A stretch of 64,000 nt of DNA, taken from the NCBI RefSeq assembly GCF_000384035.1, contig NZ_KB913024.1, positions 501,317-565,316 of the forward strand. Direction: 5' to 3'. The translations under genes and the position numbers were made by a program. Below are positions 45,613 to 54,504 of the stretch, piece after piece. Position 1 is the stretch's first letter; every line of letters begins with the position of its first letter. This DNA comes from Actinopolyspora mortivallis DSM 44261. Its GTDB lineage: Bacteria; Actinomycetota; Actinomycetes; Mycobacteriales; Pseudonocardiaceae. Under the pieces are notes generated by a model. It was not told where the DNA came from, did not search any database, and worked only from the letters and a program-made list of their open reading frames with translations.

Positions 45613-46041
45613 ATGACCGCACCGGACGAGGGGCACACCGGACAGGACCGCCACGCCACCGGGGACCGGATCCGCAGGCAGGTGCTCGGTGACCGGTACG
45701 TGAACACGATGCTGCGCGGTTGGGAGCCCGCCAAGCCCCTGCTCGAACTGATCACGGAGTTCTCCTGGGGAACCGTCTGGTCCCGCCAGGGGCTGGACAT
45801 GAGGACCAGGAGCCTGCTCAACGTCGGTATGCTCGCCGCGCTCAACCGTCCGGCCGAACTGCGGCTGCACGTCGGCGGAGCACTGCGCAACGGGTGCACC
45901 GTGGAGGAACTGGCCGAGGTCGCCCTGCAGAGCGCGGTCTACGCCGGCGTGCCGGTGGGGATCGACACCATGAAGACGATCAAGGAGGTCGCCGACGCCG
46001 TCGAGGCCGAGGAGACCACCGAGGACGGGAACGGGGCCTGA
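45613..46041 (+). CDS. Carboxymuconolactone decarboxylase-family protein
   Basis: The 142-residue helical protein matches the CMD fold (LDMRTRSLLNVGMLAALNRP; LRLHVGGALRNGCTVEELAE). Family members include gamma-carboxymuconolactone decarboxylase and AhpD-type peroxidase partners; the AhpD CxxC pair is absent, so the decarboxylase-like branch fits better. ATG 45613 has GGAGGAAC upstream. The rest of the beta-ketoadipate pathway is not nearby. Confidence 0.82.
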   Translation: MTAPDEGHTGQDRHATGDRIRRQVLGDRYVNTMLRGWEPAKPLLELITEFSWGTVWSRQGLDMRTRSLLNVGMLAALNRPAELRLHVGGALRNGCTVEELAEVALQSAVYAGVPVGIDTMKTIKEVADAVEAEETTEDGNGA

Positions 46042-46089
46042 CCCCACCGTGGAGCCCGCACGAGAGCATCGACCCCGAAGGGAAGGCGG

Positions 46090-46710
46090 ATGAGTCGGTT
46101 CGCACGTCTGGCGTTCACCGAGACGGTCCGACTGCTCCAGCAGGAGGAGGGAACGCGCCCGCGACAGTACCGGGACCTCGGTGAGGCGGTGGGGCGCCAT
46201 CCCGATCCGCTCGGTGAGCGTGAGACCGAGTTCATCGCCAACCGGGACGGCTTCTACCTCGCCAGCGTCAGCGAGACCGGCTGGCCCTACGTGCAGTTCC
46301 GGGGCGGGCCGCCCGGTTTCGTGCACGTGCTCGACGAGCACACTCTCGGCTACGCCGACGTGCGCGGCAACCGCGAGTACATCACCAACGGCAACCTCCG
46401 GGCCGACGGGCGGGTGGCCCTGTTCTTCATGGACTACCCCCGTCGTACCCGGCTCAAGCTGTTCGGGCACGCCGCCACGCGCGGTCTGGAGGAGGATCCC
46501 GAGCTGGCCGAGACGCTGTCCGCCCCTCGCACCGACGGGCGGGTCGAACGGACGGTGCTCATCAGCGTGGAGGGCTACGACTGGAACTGCCCCAAGCACA
46601 TCCCGCGCCGCTACGGCGAGGAGGAGCTGGCTCCGCTCCACGAGCGGCTGCGGCGGCTCGAAGCCGAGAACGCCGAACTCCGCGCCCGGCTCGGCGAGCC
46701 CCGGAGCTGA
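46090..46710 (+). CDS. Pyridoxamine 5'-phosphate oxidase-like flavin protein
   Basis: The 206-residue protein has the split-barrel flavin-binding fold (FIANRDGFYLASVSETGWPY; YITNGNLRADGRVALFFMDY). It ends in a coiled coil (LHERLRRLEAENAELRARL). Members bind FMN, F420 or heme; which one cannot be decided. Last gene of the four-gene run, with a terminator at 46732. Confidence 0.82.
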   Translation: MSRFARLAFTETVRLLQQEEGTRPRQYRDLGEAVGRHPDPLGERETEFIANRDGFYLASVSETGWPYVQFRGGPPGFVHVLDEHTLGYADVRGNREYITNGNLRADGRVALFFMDYPRRTRLKLFGHAATRGLEEDPELAETLSAPRTDGRVERTVLISVEGYDWNCPKHIPRRYGEEELAPLHERLRRLEAENAELRARLGEPRS

Positions 46711-46731
46711 GCGGCTCCGGTCGCCCCGCGG

Positions 46732-46781
46732 GACGGTACGCACCCGTTCCCGACGAGCCCGGTCTCGGTGTGCGTACCGTC
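46732..46781 (+). terminator. Long-stem terminator
   Basis: GACGGTACGCAC (46732-46743) pairs perfectly with GTGCGTACCGTC (46770-46781) around a 26-base loop. It ends the four-gene run. Confidence 0.75.
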
Positions 46782-46819
46782 GTGGGTGGTTCCGGCTGTC
46801 GTGAAACACAATTCACTTC

Positions 46820-47890
46820 ATGAGAGTCACAGCGTCCTCAACGAGTACGGAAGAGAGGGCAGAGTCCGCCCCCGAAGAAAACCGCCGCTCGTGGGGGAGG
46901 AGACTGCGAACGGCGCTCTACCTGTGCGGGCTGGCCGGGCTGGCCTCGGTGCTGTGGGCGGGCAGTCTCAGGATGGATCTGCTTAGCCCGTGGGCACAGT
47001 TGTCGGCGTTGCGACCCCAGTTGAACGTGCTGGTCCTCCTACTCGCCGTGGTGCCGCTGTGGCGGCGACGCCTCGTGCTCTCGGCACTGACACTGGTCAC
47101 CGCCCTGGTTTCCACGGCCGGGATGCTGCCTCCGACCTGGGGGACGAGCGGTTCGGCCTCGTCCGGTTCCGGCTCGGTCGGGATAGCGGTGTTCAACGTT
47201 TCCGCCGACGGCGCCGATCTCGCCGAGATCGCCCGGCAGATCCGAAGCACCGATCCGGAGGTGGTCTCGCTGCCCGAGGCCTCCAGTGGCTATGCCGGAA
47301 AGCTGGTCGACAGGCTCGCCCGCACCGGCAACGAGTACGTGTCCGAGACGGATAACCCCCTGGTCGGCGACGTCGAGCACCCGACCCGCAGGAGCACCGG
47401 CCCGTACCCCACCTCGCTGCTGGTGAAAAAGGAACTCCGGCCGGAGTTCGACACCGAAAAAGTCGCGGGATCGCTGGGCACGCTCGATGCGAAGATCACG
47501 GGCTCGGCGGTGACCTGGCACGTGGCCGCCGTGCACCCCCCACCGCCGCTTCCGGGAGCGACCTCGGGATGGTGGGCCAGCCACAGCCTGCTCAAGGAGT
47601 ACTGTGATTTCGAGCGGCCGTTCGTGCTCGCCGGGGACTTCAACTCCACGCTGAACCAGGGGCCGATACGACAACTGACCTCCGGCGGATGCACGGACGT
47701 CGGTCGCACCGCCGGTACCGGACTGAGCACGACCTGGCCGTCCTTTCTGCCGGAGTTCCTCGGGATCACGATCGACCACGTGCTCGTCGGCGGCAGCGAG
47801 GTCAGTGCCGCCGACTACCGCACGGTCGACATCAGTGGCACCGACCACAGGGGACTGATCACCGAGGTGGAGCTGCCGCGACTGAACTGA
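46820..47890 (+). CDS. Membrane-anchored endonuclease/exonuclease/phosphatase-family protein
   Basis: The 356-residue protein has three N-terminal membrane helices (residues about 30-100), then an EEP domain outside: AVFNVSADG, VVSLPEA, FVLAGDFNST, IDHVLVGG and GTDHRGLI, the catalytic Asp, Asn and His motifs. Substrate could be nucleic acid or a phospholipid head group. No partner gene is obvious. Confidence 0.82.
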   Translation: MRVTASSTSTEERAESAPEENRRSWGRRLRTALYLCGLAGLASVLWAGSLRMDLLSPWAQLSALRPQLNVLVLLLAVVPLWRRRLVLSALTLVTALVSTAGMLPPTWGTSGSASSGSGSVGIAVFNVSADGADLAEIARQIRSTDPEVVSLPEASSGYAGKLVDRLARTGNEYVSETDNPLVGDVEHPTRRSTGPYPTSLLVKKELRPEFDTEKVAGSLGTLDAKITGSAVTWHVAAVHPPPPLPGATSGWWASHSLLKEYCDFERPFVLAGDFNSTLNQGPIRQLTSGGCTDVGRTAGTGLSTTWPSFLPEFLGITIDHVLVGGSEVSAADYRTVDISGTDHRGLITEVELPRLN

Positions 47891-48081
47891 TCCGGTTCCG
47901 GTGACGGCCCTCGCTCCGGAAAGGTGGGAGCGGCCCGCCGCCGTCGCGGTTCGCGCGTCGTTCCCGATGCGGCGAAACACCGACCGCGCTGACGGGAACC
48001 GGCCACCCGCACGAGTTCCGGCACGACGTCTCGCGGCGGGGCTTCTCGGTGCCGGAAGCCTCGGCGTGGGAGGCTGCGGGT

Positions 48082-50127
48082 ATGGCACAGCGGCTAGCCC
48101 GAGCGACCAGTCCGTACCTGCTCCAGCACGCCGACAATCCGGTCGACTGGTGGCCGTGGTGTCCCGAGGCGTTCGAGGAGGCCCGCCGGCGGGACGTGCC
48201 CGTGCTGCTGTCGGTCGGTTACGCGGCCTGCCACTGGTGTCACGTGATGGCGCACGAGTCGTTCGAGGACCCGGACACCGCCGCGGTCATGAACGAGCAC
48301 TTCGTCAACATCAAGGTGGACCGGGAGGAACGCCCGGACATCGACGCGGTCTACATCCAGGCGACCCAGGCGATGACCGGCCAGGCCGGCTGGCCGATGA
48401 CCTGCTTTCTCACCCCCGAGGGGGAGCCGTTCCACTGCGGTACCTACTACCCGGCGTCCCCGATGCGGGGGATGCCGTCGTTCCGGCAGCTGCTCGACGC
48501 GGTGACCAGCGCCTGGAACGAGCGCACCGAGGAGATCCGGCAGAGCGCGAGCCGGGTGGTGGAACACCTGGAGAGCCAGCGTGCGGCGCTTCCCGAGTCC
48601 CCCGTGGACGACGAGGCGCTGTCCGGGGCGATGACCGGCCTGGCCGAGGAGTTCGACGCGGACAACGGCGGTTTCGGCGACGCCCCCAAGTTCCCCCCGT
48701 CCATGGTGCTGGAGTTCCTGCTGCGCCACCACGAACGACTCGGCGACGAGGGCACGGGGCACCGCGCCGGGGAGATGGCCGAGAGTGTCTGTTCGGCCAT
48801 GGCCCGGGGCGGGATCCACGACCAGCTCGCCGGGGGGTTCTCCCGCTACAGCGTGGACGCCCACTGGACGGTGCCACACTTCGAGAAGATGCTCTACGAC
48901 AACGCGCTGTTGCTGCGTGTCTACGCCCACCTCAGCCGGCGCGCCGCCGCCGGGGCGGAGGTGCGGGAACCCGAGCTCGCCGAACGCGTGACCGTGGAGA
49001 CCGCCGAGTTCCTGCTGCGTGACCTCGGCACCGAGCAGGGAGGGTTCGCCGCCTCGCTGGACGCCGACACCGACGGGGAGGAAGGGGCCACCTACGTGTG
49101 GACCCCGGAGCAGCTGCGCGAGGTGCTCGGGGAGGAGGACGGCGCCTGGGCAGCCGAGGTCTTCGGGGTCACCGAGCAGGGGACCTTCGAACGCGGGACC
49201 TCCACCCTCCGCTTGCCCCATGATCCCGAGGACACCTCCCGGTGGAACCGGGTGCGGGCGGCACTGTTCGCGGCACGTCGCCAGCGCCGACAACCGGCCC
49301 GCGACGACAAGGTGGTCACCGCCTGGAACGGGCTTGCGATCACGGCCCTGGTGGAGGCCGCCACCGCGCTGGACCGTCCCGAGTGGCTGCGTGCGGCGGA
49401 GAGCGCCGCCCGGCTGCTGACCGAGGAGCACCTGCGCGGCGGCAGGCTGGTGCGCAACTCCCGGGCCGGGGTGGCGGGCACCGCCGAGGCGGTGCTGGAG
49501 GACTACGGCTGCCTCGCGGAGGGACTGCTCGCGGTGTACCAGGCCACGGCGCGGCCACACTGGCTGGAGCTGGCGTGCGGCCTGTTGGATACGGCGCTGG
49601 AGCTGTTCTCCGACGAGCAGCACCCCGGGGCCTTCCACGACACGGCCTCCGACGCCGAAAGGCTGGTCAACCGTCCGGCCGACCCCACGGACAACGCCAG
49701 CCCCTCGGGGGCCGCCGCGGTGACCTCGGCGCTGGTGACGGCCTCCGCGCTCACCGGTCCGGAGCGGTCACAGCGCTACCGTGCGGCCGCCGAGCGGGCG
49801 CTGAACCGGGCCGGGCTGCTCGCCCGGCGCGCGCCGAGGTTCGCCGGTCACTGGTTGTCGGCGGCCGAGGCGACGCGTCACGGGCCGTTGCAGGTGGCCG
49901 TGGTGGGACCGGAAGGTCCCCAGCGCGCGGAGCTGGCCGAGGTCGCGCGGGGGAACGCACCCGGCGGAGCCGTCACCGTGGTGGGAGAGCCCGGTGCCGC
50001 GGGAAACCCGCTGTTGGAGGACCGGGGAACCCTGGAGGGCTCTCCGGCGGTGTACGTCTGCCGGGGCTTCGTCTGTGAGCGTCCGGTGGGTACCTCCGAG
50101 GAGGTCCGTGCGGCGCTGCGGGGGTGA
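48082..50127 (+). CDS. DUF255 thioredoxin-domain protein (YyaL type)
   Basis: The 681-residue protein has an N-terminal thioredoxin-like domain with the redox motif CHWCH in [20 protein letters not shown], followed by an (alpha/alpha)6 glycosidase-like barrel ([40 protein letters not shown]). Its biological reaction is not established. ATG 48082 has GGGAGG upstream. Position matches Rv1084. Confidence 0.88.
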   Translation: MAQRLARATSPYLLQHADNPVDWWPWCPEAFEEARRRDVPVLLSVGYAACHWCHVMAHESFEDPDTAAVMNEHFVNIKVDREERPDIDAVYIQATQAMTGQAGWPMTCFLTPEGEPFHCGTYYPASPMRGMPSFRQLLDAVTSAWNERTEEIRQSASRVVEHLESQRAALPESPVDDEALSGAMTGLAEEFDADNGGFGDAPKFPPSMVLEFLLRHHERLGDEGTGHRAGEMAESVCSAMARGGIHDQLAGGFSRYSVDAHWTVPHFEKMLYDNALLLRVYAHLSRRAAAGAEVREPELAERVTVETAEFLLRDLGTEQGGFAASLDADTDGEEGATYVWTPEQLREVLGEEDGAWAAEVFGVTEQGTFERGTSTLRLPHDPEDTSRWNRVRAALFAARRQRRQPARDDKVVTAWNGLAITALVEAATALDRPEWLRAAESAARLLTEEHLRGGRLVRNSRAGVAGTAEAVLEDYGCLAEGLLAVYQATARPHWLELACGLLDTALELFSDEQHPGAFHDTASDAERLVNRPADPTDNASPSGAAAVTSALVTASALTGPERSQRYRAAAERALNRAGLLARRAPRFAGHWLSAAEATRHGPLQVAVVGPEGPQRAELAEVARGNAPGGAVTVVGEPGAAGNPLLEDRGTLEGSPAVYVCRGFVCERPVGTSEEVRAALRG

Positions 50128-50134
50128 CCGCCGT

Positions 50135-50168
50135 GCCGGGGCCGCCCGCGAGGGCGGGTGGCCCCGGC
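50135..50168. terminator. Bidirectional terminator
   Basis: GCCGGGGCCGCCCGC (50135-50149) and GCGGGTGGCCCCGGC (50154-50168) form a 15-bp stem with one G-U pair and a four-base loop, between convergent genes. Confidence 0.82.
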
Positions 50169-50190
50169 GCTCCACCGGGGGAGAGGTTGT

Positions 50191-50868
50191 TCAGGAGTAC
50201 AGGGCCAGCCAGATGGCCACGTGGTGACAGAGCGCCGCGGCCGAGACCGCCGCGTGGAAGAACTCGTGGTAGCCGAACACCTCGGGCCACGGGTCGGGGC
50301 GACGGACGGCGTAGCAGACGGCCCCGCCGGTGTAGAGCACTCCGCCGACCACGAGCAGCACCAGCACGGCGAGTCCGGCGTTGCTGAGCAGCTCGGGCAG
50401 CACGAACAGCGCGACCCAGCCGAGAGCCACGTAGACCGGCACCCCCACCCAGCGGGGCGCGTGGGGCCACGCGAGTTTCAGCACCACTCCGCCGAGAGCC
50501 CCACCCCAGACCACGGCGAGCACCACGGTTCCGACGGTGGGGCGCAGCGCGAGCATCGCCAGCGGGGTGTAGGTGCCCGCGATGAACAGGAAGATCATGG
50601 AGTGGTCCAGGCGCCGCATCCAGGTTCTGGCGCCCAGCGTGCGCCAGGTTCGGCGGTGGTAGAGGGCGCTGACCCCGAACAGACCCAGTACCGTCACCAC
50701 GTAGACCGTGGTTCCCAGCGCGGCCCGGGCGGAGACCGTCACGGAGGCCAGGACGACGAGTACGGCCCCGGAGGCCAGCGCGACCATCGTGGACCAGAGA
50801 TGGATCCACCCGCGCAGCCGTGGTTTCACGGGCGGAGTGGGGTGTCCGGAGGAACTCGCGGTAGTCAC
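50191..50868 (-). CDS. Hemolysin III family (PAQR) membrane protein
   Basis: The 225-residue protein has seven membrane helices and family motifs SALYHRRTW, RRLDHSMIFLFIAGTYTP and GYHEFFHAAV, whose Ser/His/Asp residues bind metal in PAQR proteins. Role is membrane homeostasis rather than proven haemolysis. The GTG at 50868 is the start. Matches Rv1085c. Confidence 0.88.
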   Translation of the reverse strand: MTTASSSGHPTPPVKPRLRGWIHLWSTMVALASGAVLVVLASVTVSARAALGTTVYVVTVLGLFGVSALYHRRTWRTLGARTWMRRLDHSMIFLFIAGTYTPLAMLALRPTVGTVVLAVVWGGALGGVVLKLAWPHAPRWVGVPVYVALGWVALFVLPELLSNAGLAVLVLLVVGGVLYTGGAVCYAVRRPDPWPEVFGYHEFFHAAVSAAALCHHVAIWLALYS

Positions 50869-51026
50869 GGTTCGAGCCTACGACACGGAGACCCCGGGTA
50901 CGGGGGAGTAGGTGGGCGTGCTCACGGGGAGGAGGGCGCCCCGTCCGGTCACGGTGCGCGCCCTCGGCGCGGTGCCCGCGTGGTCACCTGACGAGGCGGT
51001 CCGTTGTCCGCGTAGGCTTTGGGGAC

Positions 51027-51803
51027 GTGGCGCTCAAGGTTCGGCTACGGGAACTCATCTACGACCTCTACGAGTGGCGGTTGCGGCGTCAGCTGGAGGG
51101 AGCCCAGCGTCCCAGGCACGTCGGCGTGATCCTGGACGGCAACCGCCGTTGGGCCAGAGAAGCCGGTTTCGACGCGGACTACGGCCACCGGGCCGGGGCC
51201 CGTAAGATCTCGGACTTCCTCGGCTGGTGCCGGGAGAGCGGGGTGGAGGTCGTCACGCTGTGGTTGTTGTCCACCGACAACCTCAGACGCTCCAGCAGGG
51301 AGGTCGACTCGCTGCTGGAGATCATAGCCGGGGTCGTCGAGGAGATCACCCAGCCGGGAACACCGTGGCGGGTGCGCATCGTGGGAGCGATGGACCTGCT
51401 TCCCACCGAGGTCGCCGAGCGTGTCTCGGCGGCGGCCCGCCGTACCGAGGACCGCGCCGGGATGCAGGTCAACGTGGCCGTGGGCTACGGCGGCCGGCAG
51501 GAGATCGCCGACGCCGTGCGCAAGTTGTTACAGCAGCACGCCGAGGCCGGGACCACCATCGAGGAACTCGCCGAGGTCCTCGACGTGGACCACATCGCCG
51601 AGCACCTCTACACCTCGGGGCAGCCCGATCCCGAGCTGCTGATCAGGACCTCCGGGGAGCAACGGCTCTCCGGGTTCATGCTGTGGCAGTCGGCGCACTC
51701 GGAGTTCTGGTTCTGCGAAACCTACTGGCCGGCCTTCCGCCGGGTGGACTTCCTGCGGGCGCTGCGCAACTTCTCGGCCCGACAACGCCGCTTCGGCGGC
51801 TGA
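51027..51803 (+). CDS. uppS: cis-Prenyltransferase (polyprenyl diphosphate synthase)
   Basis: The 258-residue enzyme has the substrate motif VGVILDGNRRWARE, TLWLLSTDN and LIRTSGEQRLSGFMLWQSAH, all cis-prenyltransferase blocks. It makes short or long Z-isoprenyl diphosphates for cell-wall lipid carriers; the homologue Rv1086 makes Z,E-farnesyl diphosphate, so product length is uncertain. One TTA codon occurs at 51528. GTG 51027 is the start. Confidence 0.9.
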   Translation: MALKVRLRELIYDLYEWRLRRQLEGAQRPRHVGVILDGNRRWAREAGFDADYGHRAGARKISDFLGWCRESGVEVVTLWLLSTDNLRRSSREVDSLLEIIAGVVEEITQPGTPWRVRIVGAMDLLPTEVAERVSAAARRTEDRAGMQVNVAVGYGGRQEIADAVRKLLQQHAEAGTTIEELAEVLDVDHIAEHLYTSGQPDPELLIRTSGEQRLSGFMLWQSAHSEFWFCETYWPAFRRVDFLRALRNFSARQRRFGG

Positions 51804-51860
51804 TCCTCGCCTTCCGGGGAGCCGTTTCCCGTCGGGGTTTCCGGCTCCGAACACGACGAA

Positions 51861-51893
51861 GGGCGGGGCGGAACACTGTGTCCGACCCCGCCC
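51861..51893 (+). terminator. Terminator between uppS and the chaplin-like genes
   Basis: GGGCGGGGCGGA (51861-51872) pairs with TCCG-A-CCCCGCCC (51881-51893) with one bulged A and an 8-base loop. Confidence 0.8.
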
Positions 51894-51945
51894 CTGGTCC
51901 GGAGTCACCGGTACTTCGGCGCGACCGAAGGGTGGTTTCCGGTGC

Positions 51946-52194
51946 TCAGTGGGCCTTGGCGTGGTCGACGATCGGGGCGTTGACGCACTTGGCCTTCTCC
52001 GGGGAGAGCAGCTCGACGACCGCACCGAGCACGGCGACGTCGTTGTTGCACAGCTGGACCGGCAACACGCTCAGGTTGTTGTCGTTGAGGATGTTGATGC
52101 CGTCGTTGTCCTTGGAGTCGGCGCTGGCCATGGGGGCCATCGCGAGCATTCCGGCCGCGGCGACACCAACGGTGGCGGTTGCCTTCTTCAGCAC
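51946..52194 (-). CDS. Chaplin-like small secreted protein A
   Basis: The 82-residue precursor has a signal peptide (VGVAAAGMLAMAPMASA, cleavage near residue 26) and a mature part of about 56 residues, hydrophobic with two Cys (PVQLCNNDVAVLGAVVELLS; KCVNAPIVD). C-x-N followed by a hydrophobic strand and CVN is the chaplin pattern; chaplins coat aerial hyphae and spores as amyloid fibrils. GTG 52194 is preceded by GAAGGAGAG. A paralogue lies 240 bases upstream on the same strand. Confidence 0.72.
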   Translation of the reverse strand: MLKKATATVGVAAAGMLAMAPMASADSKDNDGINILNDNNLSVLPVQLCNNDVAVLGAVVELLSPEKAKCVNAPIVDHAKAH

Positions 52195-52365
52195 TTGAGG
52201 TCACTCTCCTTCTACGTCGAACAAGTCGGTTTTCACGAATCACCGCATGCCGGATGGATCACTCGGAGCGGTGAAAGTACTGGTTTCCGAAACCGTTGGC
52301 CTTACCGTCGCTCGCCTGTGGGGCACAACGTTGCGTGATGTTCTCGCTCAACGGTTCGGGGAACT

Positions 52366-52403
52366 CGGAGCCGGACCTCCCCGTTCTCCGGGGGCCGGCT
52401 CCG
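52366..52403 (-). terminator. Terminator after chaplin-like gene B
   Basis: CGGAGCCGG (52366-52374) and CCGGCTCCG (52395-52403) form a stem that encloses a further CCCCG/CGGGG pairing. It separates the two chaplin-like transcripts. Confidence 0.75.
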
Positions 52404-52431
52404 ACTGCTCTGGCCGTGGGACGGCTCGGAC

Positions 52432-52680
52432 TCAGTAGGCCTTGGGGTGGTCAACGATCGGGGCGTTGACGCACTCGGCTCCGCTCGGGGAGAGGATCGG
52501 CACAACCGCACCGAGCACGGCGATGTCGTTGTTGCACAGCTGGATCGGCACCGCGCTGATGTTGTTGTCGTTGAGGAGGTTGATGCCGTCGTTGTCCTTG
52601 GAGTCGGCGCTGGCGATGGGAGCCATCGCGAGCATTCCGGCTGCGGTGATGCCCACGGCGGCAGTTGCCTTCTTCAGCAC
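52432..52680 (-). CDS. Chaplin-like small secreted protein B
   Basis: The 82-residue product is highly similar to the preceding paralogue along its whole length (shared ADSKDNDGIN, LCNND, AVLGAVV, CVNAPIVDH), with its own signal peptide. GTG 52680 has AAGGAG seven bases upstream. Own terminator and about 240 bases of spacer suggest the two copies are transcribed separately after a tandem duplication. Confidence 0.72.
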   Translation of the reverse strand: MLKKATAAVGITAAGMLAMAPIASADSKDNDGINLLNDNNISAVPIQLCNNDIAVLGAVVPILSPSGAECVNAPIVDHPKAY

Positions 52681-52956
52681 TTGTTCGCTCCTTGTCGGTA
52701 CACGGATGATCCGAACACGACCACCACGGTGGAACCCCAGCAATTCCCCAGTGGCCGTGCACACGCAGAAAAGCTATCGAGTGTTCGATCACGAGGAAAG
52801 CTGCGTAACACTATTGTGTATAACTGATCTTTCTTCCCTAAAGTTCTCCAGGATCTGGTTGATCCATTTACGAGGAGATTTCGTATAAAGCGGGTTGGTT
52901 TTCTGCGGGGCGAGGTTCCGTCGCGCGGAGTCCGCCGGCTCGCCTACCCTTCCGAT

Positions 52957-54174
52957 GTGGACGAGCGGACCACGGTGACCGAGTACCTCAGGCTCGGAGC
53001 GCGTTTCGGCAGGCTGGACCCCCGGATCCTGCACGGCTACACCGGGGACGGACGGTTGCTGTCCGAGGTGTACTCCGAACCACCGCCCGTCGCGCGCGAA
53101 CTGGCCGCCCAGGCGCGGCGGCTGCGCGGTCTGGTGCGTTCCGGAGACCTGCCCACCCGGCGCGGGGAGTTCCTGCTCGGCCAGCTCACGGCCCTGGACT
53201 GCCTGGGCCGGATGATGGCCGGAGCACGACCGTCCTTCGGCGCTCGACTGCGAGCGTGCTTCCAGCTCGACGCGGCCGTGGGAGATCCGGAACCGTACGA
53301 GCGGGCACACGCCGAACTGGACGCGATCCTTCCCGGAACGGGCTCGCTGTCCCGACGCATGGCCGCCTTCCGGGAACGCGACCGTGTTCCCCGGCGGGTG
53401 CTTCCGGCGTGCGTGCGGGCCCTGTCAGCCGCCCTGCGGGAACGCAGCCGCGAAGTGCTGGGGCTGCCCGGAGGCGAGTCGGTGGACTACCGCTTCGTCC
53501 CGGACCCACGGGTCGGTGGACTGCACCGTTACCTCGGAGACGGGAGGTCGCGGGTGTCGGTCGGGCTCACCGCCCCACACCGGGCGGGAAACCTGCCCCG
53601 GCTGGTCGCGCACGAGAGCTATCCCGGTCACCACGTCCAGCACTGTCGACAGCGTTTCCCGCAGCGCGCACCGGAACGGGCCGTCGTCCTGGCACAGACC
53701 CCCGAGTGCGTCGTGGCGGAAGGACTGGCCGAACAGGGGTTGGACGCGGTGGTCGGTTCCGGCTGGGGCGGGTGGGCTCGACGGGTGTTGAGCGGGACCC
53801 TGCGGTTCCCGCACGCCGAGCTGGCCGAGCGGGTGGACCGGGCGTTGCGGAAGCTCTCGCGGGCGCGTGGGGACGCGGCCGTCATGCTGCACGAGCACGG
53901 ACGTTCCCGTGAACGGGTGTGCGCCTATCTACGACACTGGCTGCTGTTGGACGAGACCAGGGCCACGGCGTTGGTGGAGCTGTTGTCGGATCCCACCGCG
54001 GGAGCGCACGCGGTGGTGTGTTCGGAAGGAGAGAGGCTGGTCGCCTCCCGGATCACCGGGGACGACGTGGTCGAGACCGCGCGTGACTACCTGCGGTTGC
54101 TGGAGGAACCGCACGTCCCGCGTACGGTGCGTGCCACTCACGCGGCCACCGCCGGGGATCACACTGTCGAGTGA
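52957..54174 (+). CDS. DUF885-family metallopeptidase-like protein
   Basis: The 405-residue protein contains HESYPGHHVQH near residue 220 and a downstream AEGLAEQGLD acidic motif, the metal site of DUF885 proteins. It is shorter than typical DUF885 proteins of about 550-600 residues, lacking part of the N-terminal region. No signal peptide. The substrate is unknown. GTG at 52957 lies eleven bases after TACCCT, so a leaderless mRNA is possible. Confidence 0.72.
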   Translation: MDERTTVTEYLRLGARFGRLDPRILHGYTGDGRLLSEVYSEPPPVARELAAQARRLRGLVRSGDLPTRRGEFLLGQLTALDCLGRMMAGARPSFGARLRACFQLDAAVGDPEPYERAHAELDAILPGTGSLSRRMAAFRERDRVPRRVLPACVRALSAALRERSREVLGLPGGESVDYRFVPDPRVGGLHRYLGDGRSRVSVGLTAPHRAGNLPRLVAHESYPGHHVQHCRQRFPQRAPERAVVLAQTPECVVAEGLAEQGLDAVVGSGWGGWARRVLSGTLRFPHAELAERVDRALRKLSRARGDAAVMLHEHGRSRERVCAYLRHWLLLDETRATALVELLSDPTAGAHAVVCSEGERLVASRITGDDVVETARDYLRLLEEPHVPRTVRATHAATAGDHTVE

Positions 54175-54504
54175 AATCGTGCGGGTTTCGGCGGGCACGG
54201 CGGAACCGGCCGCGTCGCTGCGCACCGCCTTCGGCGTTGCGCCGCCCGGGTGTGTGGATTCTGGCTTTCGGGTGACGATCCGTTGAATCACCTGTGTGGC
54301 TGCCTGCCAACCCCCGTCCAGCCGGGGTAGCGTCCGCTGTGACGGGCCGTGTCAGTGCGGTCCGTCCGGGGAGGCCCTCCACCGTGGCGCAGGCCGCCAG
54401 CGGGCTCCACCCGGTTGGTGCCCGGGCCACTGCTTCGGTGCAGGGCGGCCCGGCCCGCCGACGAACGGGTGTGCGAAGACCGCACCCGTTAGGGAGTAGC
54501 CGTG
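54175..54504 (+). promoter_or_regulatory. Structured GC-rich leader of phoH
   Basis: No protein gene. The region is full of inverted repeats. The clearest is AACGGGTGTG (54464-54473), loop CGAAGAC, CGCACCCGTT (54481-54490), a 10-bp stem with one T-G pair ending exactly at the ribosome site AGGGAG (54491-54496). Such a hairpin beside the site could affect translation. It matches no riboswitch class that I can recognise. Confidence 0.4.
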
